From: Primula veris
Lineage: Eukaryota; Streptophyta; Magnoliopsida; Ericales; Primulaceae
Reading direction: 5' to 3'
DNA length: 64,000 nucleotides
NCBI GenBank assembly: GCA_963682055.1
Contig: OY821742.1
Location: 32,831,060-32,895,059 of the forward strand
The notes below the pieces were generated by a model that did no database searches, was not told the DNA's origin, and saw nothing but the letters and a program-made list of their open reading frames with translations. This document shows positions 58,418 to 64,000 of the stretch, piece by piece. Each line of letters opens with the position of its first letter. Position 1 is the stretch's first letter. The position numbers were made by a program, and so were the translations under genes.

Positions 58418-59100
58418 AGGACCGCTAATTTACATTACTACTAAAACTGTAGATTTTTAACCGTTTGATAAGTTTACTTTTAACCATTAGATTTTAATGT
58501 AGACAATCAAATTAAATATGGGATCCCACTTAATCTGTAACACTCCATCTCCGTGAGATAGTTGTTATTTTTCTTTAGAAGATAAGTTAATAACAAAAAA
58601 ATATAAATTTGAATATTTTTGTTATTTTCCTATAGAAGACAAATAAGTATTAACAACAAAAATATAAATCTAAATATTTTTGTTATTTTCATATGGAAGA
58701 CAAACAAGTTAATAACATAAAAATATAAATCTAAATATTTCTTTAATTATTTAAAGATGCAATCGCCAGGGACTGTGTACGAAAAAAAAAAACCTGAAAT
58801 CTGTGATTAATTCTAAATCATTCAATGTACAAAAGAAATTATTTTTCTAAAAAAATGATGGTAGACCGAATGGGTATATTTTTTTTTTGGATTGAAGAAG
58901 ATGACAAATTTGTAGCACATTCTCTGTCCCCATTAATACGTTTCCTTTTTTTTTACAAGCACCATTAATACATTTAAATGAGAAATAATCTATATCTTCA
59001 GTTGCACACCATTCATATTAGATATTGTCCATTAATCTGATTTTTTTATAGATCTGATGGTTAAAAATCTGCAGTTTCGGTAGTCATATAAATTAGCAAC
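58418..59100. mobile_element. Foldback element with internal tandem repeat
   Basis: GACCGCTAATTTACATTACT at the left and GTTGCTAATTTATATGACT (reverse complement of the right end) are inverted copies, extending through AAACTG(T/C)AGATTTTTAACC, about 50 bp. Inside, 58563-58744 holds three copies of a ~62-bp unit with AGAAGA(C/T)AA(A/G)..AAGT..TAATAAC..AAATATAAAT. Confidence 0.7.
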
Positions 59101-59725
59101 TTTAATAAATGTTAGAAACTGATTAAATATTTTGGCCACGGATTAAAGTTGGAATTAGGTGCTAAAATGGAGCTGATAATTGATATCCCTATTGATACAT
59201 ACATCATACATGTGGGTGTTCTCATTTCTCGCAAAAACAAATAGTAGCTATGGCCATTTACCATTAATTCAATCCTATTGCTGTGTTTGATATTTAACCC
59301 CATAAAATGAGGCTTGGAGTAATAAGTGGCGACTCACATTACACCTCTATTTAAGTAGGCCGGGTTGAAATTGGATTTCCACAATACAAGATTATATAAA
59401 ACAATTAAGAGACAGGTAAATATGTATTTAGAAACTAGGGAGACTTACAAATATTGATACGTGCTATATAGATACCGATCCTGGCACATTATTAACCAGA
59501 AGTTTATCGTTTTGCTCGAGAATAAATAAAATTAGGAATATTAACTCATTTGTCGAAATTGTTTAGTATGCGCGTTGATTTTACAAAAACATGTTGTAAA
59601 AGAAATTTATAGTGCATTCCCTATGAGAATTGCTTCTTTGCAATTGTTTTAATTTTTCAATAATTTGTATTGTTGTATGCATGATTTTTATTTTATTTCA
59701 CTAGTATTGACTATGTATTTTACAG
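59101..59725. other. Upstream region of the Lys-rich gene
   Basis: A splice acceptor (TGTATTTTACAG ending at 59725) lies 36 bp before the ATG of the next gene, so part of this region may be an intron in its 5' UTR. The 5' exon was not located. Confidence 0.45.
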
Positions 59726-59761
59726 GTGAAGCTGAAATACCAAAACATCAAGTAGATAAAG

Positions 59762-60046
59762 ATGGGAGAAACAAACGAAGAGAAGACCGAAAAGGAAATT
59801 AAACACGAAAAGGGAGAGAAAGAAGGAAAAAGCGAGGAGAAGGACAAGAAAAAGAAGGACAAAGAGGGAAAAGAAAAGAAGAAGGACAAGAATCCGGAGG
59901 ATAAGAAAGATCCGACAAAACTTAAGCAAAAGCTCGAGAAGCTTGATGCAAAAATGCAGGATCTGAAGATTAAGAGGGACGAAATCGTGAAATTGATGAA
60001 CGAAGCTGGCGAAAGTGGCTCGAATCCGCCCGTTGTTAGCTCATAA
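59762..60046 (+). CDS. Small Lys/Glu-rich coiled-coil protein
   Basis: ATG at 59762 starts MGETNEEKTEKEI; stop TAA at 60044-60046; 94 residues. Residues 1-50 are almost only K, E, D and G (EKDKKKKDKEGKEKKKDKNP). Residues 51-82 have heptad spacing (DPTKLKQKLEKLDAKMQDL, then KRDEIVKLMNEAGE), so a coiled coil is likely. The tail is SGSNPPVVSS. Similar small proteins of unknown function occur in many plants. The likely upstream acceptor at 59725 and AATAAA at 60135-60140 support a real transcript. The bias means that long reverse frames over it (59701-60063) are shadows. No enzymatic function can be suggested. Confidence 0.8.
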   Translation: MGETNEEKTEKEIKHEKGEKEGKSEEKDKKKKDKEGKEKKKDKNPEDKKDPTKLKQKLEKLDAKMQDLKIKRDEIVKLMNEAGESGSNPPVVSS

Positions 60047-60134
60047 ATTATAAATTTCAACACTGATTGGAACGTTTCATTATTACGTCGTTCTAGTTAA
60101 GATACAAAAGCCTAATAGTTTATCTAGGCGCTGA

Positions 60135-60140
60135 AATAAA
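60135..60140 (+). terminator. Possible poly(A) signal of the Lys-rich gene
   Basis: AATAAA lies 89 bp after the stop codon. Confidence 0.55.
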
Positions 60141-61881
60141 GTGCGGGGAAAGTGTGTCTGCCTTTCGTAGTGATAAGTGTATGTGTACATTTTTTTAAGA
60201 TACTAATGCAATGCTTAAACAAAAGACTGCTTATTTGCTAATGAGAAGTAAATTATCATTAACAAGGATGATTGCCTAGCTATCATATTCGATCGTGGAA
60301 GCAATCATTTTCAACACATTCGCACTAACAGGGTTACGACCAACAACACGAACTAAAACAAGCAAAATAAAATAAAATATAAGTTTCCATCATTTAGACC
60401 ATGAAACATATTTATGACAAGGGAACCACATTTTCCATTTGTATATGTGTATGCATTGAGACGTAATGAAGCCGACTCAGGACCCATTTTGGGCTAAGGC
60501 CCGAGAGGCATGGACATTGAGCCTACAAAAAAACTTACGTTTTTAGAGCCCCTAAATTTGATAAAATAATATTATATATTTTACAGTTTATATATAGCAA
60601 TATAATTGTAATTGTCCGAGTGGTTAAACAACAAATCATAAAATATTTCAATTTGTAAATATCACAAGATCGAATCTCGCGTTTGACTTTTCTTGGTTTT
60701 TATCTCATATTTTATTACATTGAAAAGTCTCATATTTTCTAATAAACTTTTCTCCGGTCATATATATTACATACATCAGAAAAATGTCTTCTTTGTTTAA
60801 AAAGTAACAGATTTGATCATTTATTACAAAACATATATTATTCTTGTAATGTAAGTTTTTTTTTTATTTAGCCACATACTTTTAAAACTTTAGAATCTCA
60901 TATATAGTTTCATGTAAGGTATTTTTTTTTTACCACATATACTAAATGAATCATAAAAGTACCTATTATTTATTTATCTTTAAAGATTTGTCATTTATAG
61001 AAAAGGCCTCTTTTTTTTGTTAGCATGTTTTTTTCTGGATTTTATAGCGAAATTTGTATAAAATTTTATGTGTTATTATTGTCTTATTGTTTATGCGTGC
61101 TTATCGTTGTTGGTGAATGACGAAATTTAATCAAAATAACTTTGCTAGTTTATGGCGGAAAAAAAAAAGTTGTAATTATGATGACCTACAACCCAATACT
61201 CTATAAACGGTCACAGCCGACTTTGTCTCACAACTTTTGACAGGACACAAAGATTTCTTGTTTGTAAGATAACTTAAATCTTAGGCCATGTTTGTTTTAA
61301 CTTGAATTAAGATGGGATGTGATTAGATGTACCGTGGGTCTCATAAATTCAGTATTTGATAAATCAATTGAGAATAAGATTTGAATTACCCGTATACCAA
61401 ATGATGGGGAAATGAATTATTTGAAATAGTTAAGGGGGGTGATATTATAATTTTTATTCCATCATCATTAGTATTTCTATCGTTATCCCAAGTAACTCAT
61501 AGTACCGGGATTTTAAATACGATAACCGAATGGAACATTAAGCTACAATGCATTTTAAAGCCATACAATACACTATACTAAGTTGGGTTAAAACCGTGAT
61601 TAAGGAAATTCAATAATAGCTAGCCACCACATTGACAAATTCTACCGTAGAATTGTATAAAGCACCCACATCACTTGATACTAAAACTTGTCATATACTA
61701 TTTTAGATAAGGATAAGTTAAAAAAAATGCACAACACTTTGTACAACATCTTGCGTATTCTAAATATAGAGTTTTTTTTTCCAAATATGGACATGTTTTA
61801 TAGTATAATATTAATATTTTTTAACATTTCTTCTTTGTTTTACGCATTACCCAAAAACACATGGAAGTGTCTGAACATATA
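60141..61881. other. Intergenic DNA with a transposon remnant
   Basis: AAGCCGACTCAGGACCC near 60468, followed by a GAGCC..AAAAAA block, resembles the end of common plant hAT-like elements. From about 61283 (GGCCATGTTTGTTTTAAC) to 61550 there may be another MITE, but the right end is unclear. No gene is supported. Confidence 0.45.
60612..60680 (+). repeat. tRNA-like box A/box B pair, possible SINE fragment
   Basis: TTGTCCGAGTGGTTAA (60612-60627) matches a tRNA-Leu/Ser-type box A, and GATCGAATCTC (60668-60678) matches a box B. The ~45-bp spacing fits a pol III promoter. The flanks do not fold as a complete tRNA, so a SINE head or a tRNA relic is the best reading. Confidence 0.4.
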
Positions 61882-63682
61882 GGCTCTGTTTGTTTCGTAG
61901 TAAAATATTTACGGAGGAAAAATATTTTTCGGGTAAAGTTTTACGGTGCAAACTTTTGTTTGCATTTTATTTACGGGTGTTTGGTGCGTCAAAGGTTTCC
62001 TATGGGAATTCTATTGAAAATTAAAAATCTATTAGTTATTTAAATTAGACAAATTCGATACATAAATAAATAAATATTGTTCATACTTTAAACAAAATAT
62101 TTTAAGATGAAAAACATCAAAAATTAACTAAAAGTCACAAAAATTAACTAAAAGTCACAAAAATGAATAAGTTCGTGAAAGTTTAAAAACATTAGTGATT
62201 AAAATCACAATTATTTTGACGGGAAAAAAGCTAAAAGTTCGAGTACTTTTCTGAAAGGAACTTCGTCAACATGTATAGGAAACTTAACCTAAACACATAT
62301 TTTATTTCATATACGTCACTTATAATAACTTATAATTTTTCAACATATAAACTCATAAAATAAGTATAGAAGATATTATTTACTTTTTTTAGCTTTTTCA
62401 AATTTTCTTGGGTTTTTTAGATTTTTCGGAATTTTTTGTTTTATTTTTTCCATTTTTTTTGTTATTTTTTGGATTTTTTCCTATTTATTTATTTTTTTAT
62501 TGGTTAATTAGATTTTAGCTTTTTCAAAATTCTTGGGTTTCTTGGGTTTTTTTAGATTTTTCAGAATTTTTTGTTTTATTTTTTTCATTTTTTTGTTATT
62601 TTTTAGATTTTTTCCTATTTATTTATATTTTTATTGGTTAATTAAATTTTAGCTTTTTCAAAAAAATTTGGGTTTTTTAGATTTTTTGGAATTTTTTGTT
62701 TTATTTTTTCCATTTTTTGTTATTTTTTAGATTTTTTCCTATTTATTATATTTTTATTGGTTAATTAGATTTTAGCTTTTTCAAATTTTCTTGGGTTTCT
62801 TGGGTTTTTTTAGATTTTTTGGAATTTTTTGTTTTATTTTTTCCCTTTTTTTGTTATTTTTTCGATTTTTTCCTATTTATTTATATTTTTATTGGTTAAT
62901 TAGATTTTAGCTTTTTCAAATTTTCTTGGGTTTTTTAGATTTTTCGGAATTTTTTGTTTTATTTTTTCCATTTTTTTGTTATTTTTTAGATTTTTTCCTA
63001 TTTATTTATATTTTTATTGGTTAATTAAATTTTAGCTTTTTCAAATTTTCTTGGGTTTCTTCGGTTTTTTTAGATTTTTCGGAATTTTTTGTTTTATTTT
63101 TTCCATTTTTTTGTTATTTTTTAAATGTTTTTCCTATTTATTTATATTTTTATTGGTTAATTAGATTTTAGCTTTTTCAAATTTTCTTGGGTTTTTTAGA
63201 TTTTTCGGAATTTTTTTTTTTTTTTTCTATTTTTTTGTTATTTTTTAGATTTTTTTCCTATTTATTTATATTTTTATTGGTTAATTAGATTTTAGCTTTT
63301 TCAAATTTTCTTGGATTTTTTAGATTTTTCGTCTTTTTTATTTTATTTTTTTTCCATTTTTGTTATTTTTTAGATTTTTTCGTGTTTTTTCCTTTTTTTT
63401 TTATTGGTTAGTTGATAGAATTGGACTAATTATTAAATAATTTTAAAAGAATAGACCTATAATTAATAATAGTTATAGTACTAGTATTATAAATAATATA
63501 GAGAGAGGCTCCGTAAACCGTTTACAACTTTATTTGCGGGGTAATCGTTTCACCCAATTTTACTGGATATGTGGGAAATGTTTTCCCAAAACAAATGTTT
63601 TACGTTAAACCAATCATCCGGAAAATCTATTTTACTCGTAAATGTTTGTTTACCCCCAGTTTACAGTAAAACAAACAAACCC
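61882..63682. mobile_element. Terminal-repeat element carrying a T-rich tandem array
   Basis: The left end GGCTCTGTTTGTTTCGTAG and the right end, in reverse complement GGGTTTGTTTGTTTTACTG, are similar, and both subterminal regions are rich in GTAAA(A/C) and TTTACG motifs. This fits a non-autonomous hAT-like element, but no convincing 8-bp duplication is present (AACATATA versus ATAATGTA). There is no transposase. Confidence 0.6.
62391..63410 (+). repeat. T-rich tandem array, 8 units with dimeric order
   Basis: Units starting AGCTTTTTCAAA lie at 62391, 62517, 62651, 62773, 62909, 63034, 63170 and 63294. Spacings are 126, 134, 122, 136, 125, 136 and 124 bp. Units alternate between a short form (TTGGGTTTTTTAG) and a long form with an extra TTGGGTTTCTTGGG segment, making a ~260-bp higher-order repeat. 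The sequence is about 70% T on this strand. Confidence 0.93.
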
Positions 63683-64000
63683 ATAATGTAAAAGTATTAG
63701 TATTATATTACTAGTATAGCTTTATTGTATTAAACTGTTGTGCAAGATAATTAAATATACACGTGCAATTAAGTCCTATATTAGGGTTAATATTAGTTAG
63801 TTTGTATATAATTTTAGGCCAGATTGTTGAGAGTGTTAATATGTTCTGATATATTCATCTAATGACTTTCAGTTAAGTCTCTCAGCATATGATTCACTGT
63901 TGATCACTACATATATACTCATATATACTCTATTTTAGACTAATAAACAAATATTGTGCCATATGAACGCTTGTTTTTTCACGATACAGAGTTGTTTACT
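63683..64000. other. AT-rich intergenic DNA
   Basis: I see no gene or element here. A direct repeat of CATATATACT occurs near 63912 and 63922. Confidence 0.5.

Noticed and set aside
59701..60063. 120-codon Phe/Ser-rich minus-strand frame
   Set aside because: Reverse shadow of the Lys/Glu-rich gene; AAG/GAG codons read backwards give Leu/Phe/Ser.
62385..63410. T-rich array as a CRISPR-like array
   Set aside because: Units are contiguous with no unique spacers, and the host is a plant.

Overview
The window is nuclear DNA of a flowering plant, most likely a eudicot. It is AT-rich, has spliced genes with GT-AG introns, and is dominated by plant transposon families (Ty1/copia, Ty3/gypsy of the Tat type, CACTA, Helitron, Mutator-like and hAT-like). 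I cannot name the species. Only two ordinary host genes are supported: an intact 16-exon gene for mitochondrial delta-1-pyrroline-5-carboxylate dehydrogenase (P5CDH, ALDH12 family) at 50935-55456, and a small Lys/Glu-rich coiled-coil protein gene at 59762-60046.

Left part (1-14838). A minus-strand copia element runs off the left edge (LTR, tRNA-Met primer site and the start of gag are visible). Two CACTA-type MITEs with perfect 3-bp target duplications follow (644-985 and 2237-2648). A decayed copia element spans 3984-14838 (LTRs of 326 and 328 bp, TSD GTGTA). A 5.96-kb CACTA transposon (8070-14033, TSD TTG) sits inside its reverse transcriptase/RNase H region and carries a decayed TNPA-like gene.

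Middle-left (14839-21971). This non-coding block is a patchwork of repeats: a 1.8-kb non-autonomous Helitron (16504-18297) that contains a tandem duplication and a small CACTA MITE, then a direct/inverted repeat complex with two ~375-bp inverted arms. The block is collinear with 39.9-47.9 kb, so the region is an old local duplication. The second copy supplies the empty site for the Helitron.

Centre (21972-39388). A 17.4-kb Ty3/gypsy element of the Tat type has 554-bp LTRs that differ at about a dozen positions and a TSD of AGCTT. Its sense gag-pol stays in one reading frame from about 22.87 to 28.55 kb but is cut by eight stop codons. Downstream of pol lie a 13-copy 73-bp minisatellite, a 132-bp repeat, and about 8.6 kb of antisense coding sequence: a spliced gene resembling the putative gypsy-type transposon family (PF04195) with a coiled-coil tail, two further coiled-coil exons, and five short coiled-coil ORFs. 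Each of the five has a TATA-like box 45-100 bp upstream, and two are paralogues in tandem. This antisense cassette is the most unusual thing in the window.

Right part (39394-64000). Several foldback MITEs, a nearly identical 966-bp tandem duplication of hAT-derived sequence (48051-50010), the P5CDH gene, more foldback elements, the Lys-rich gene, and a terminal-repeat element at 61882-63682 filled with a T-rich tandem array whose ~125/135-bp units alternate to form a ~260-bp higher-order repeat.
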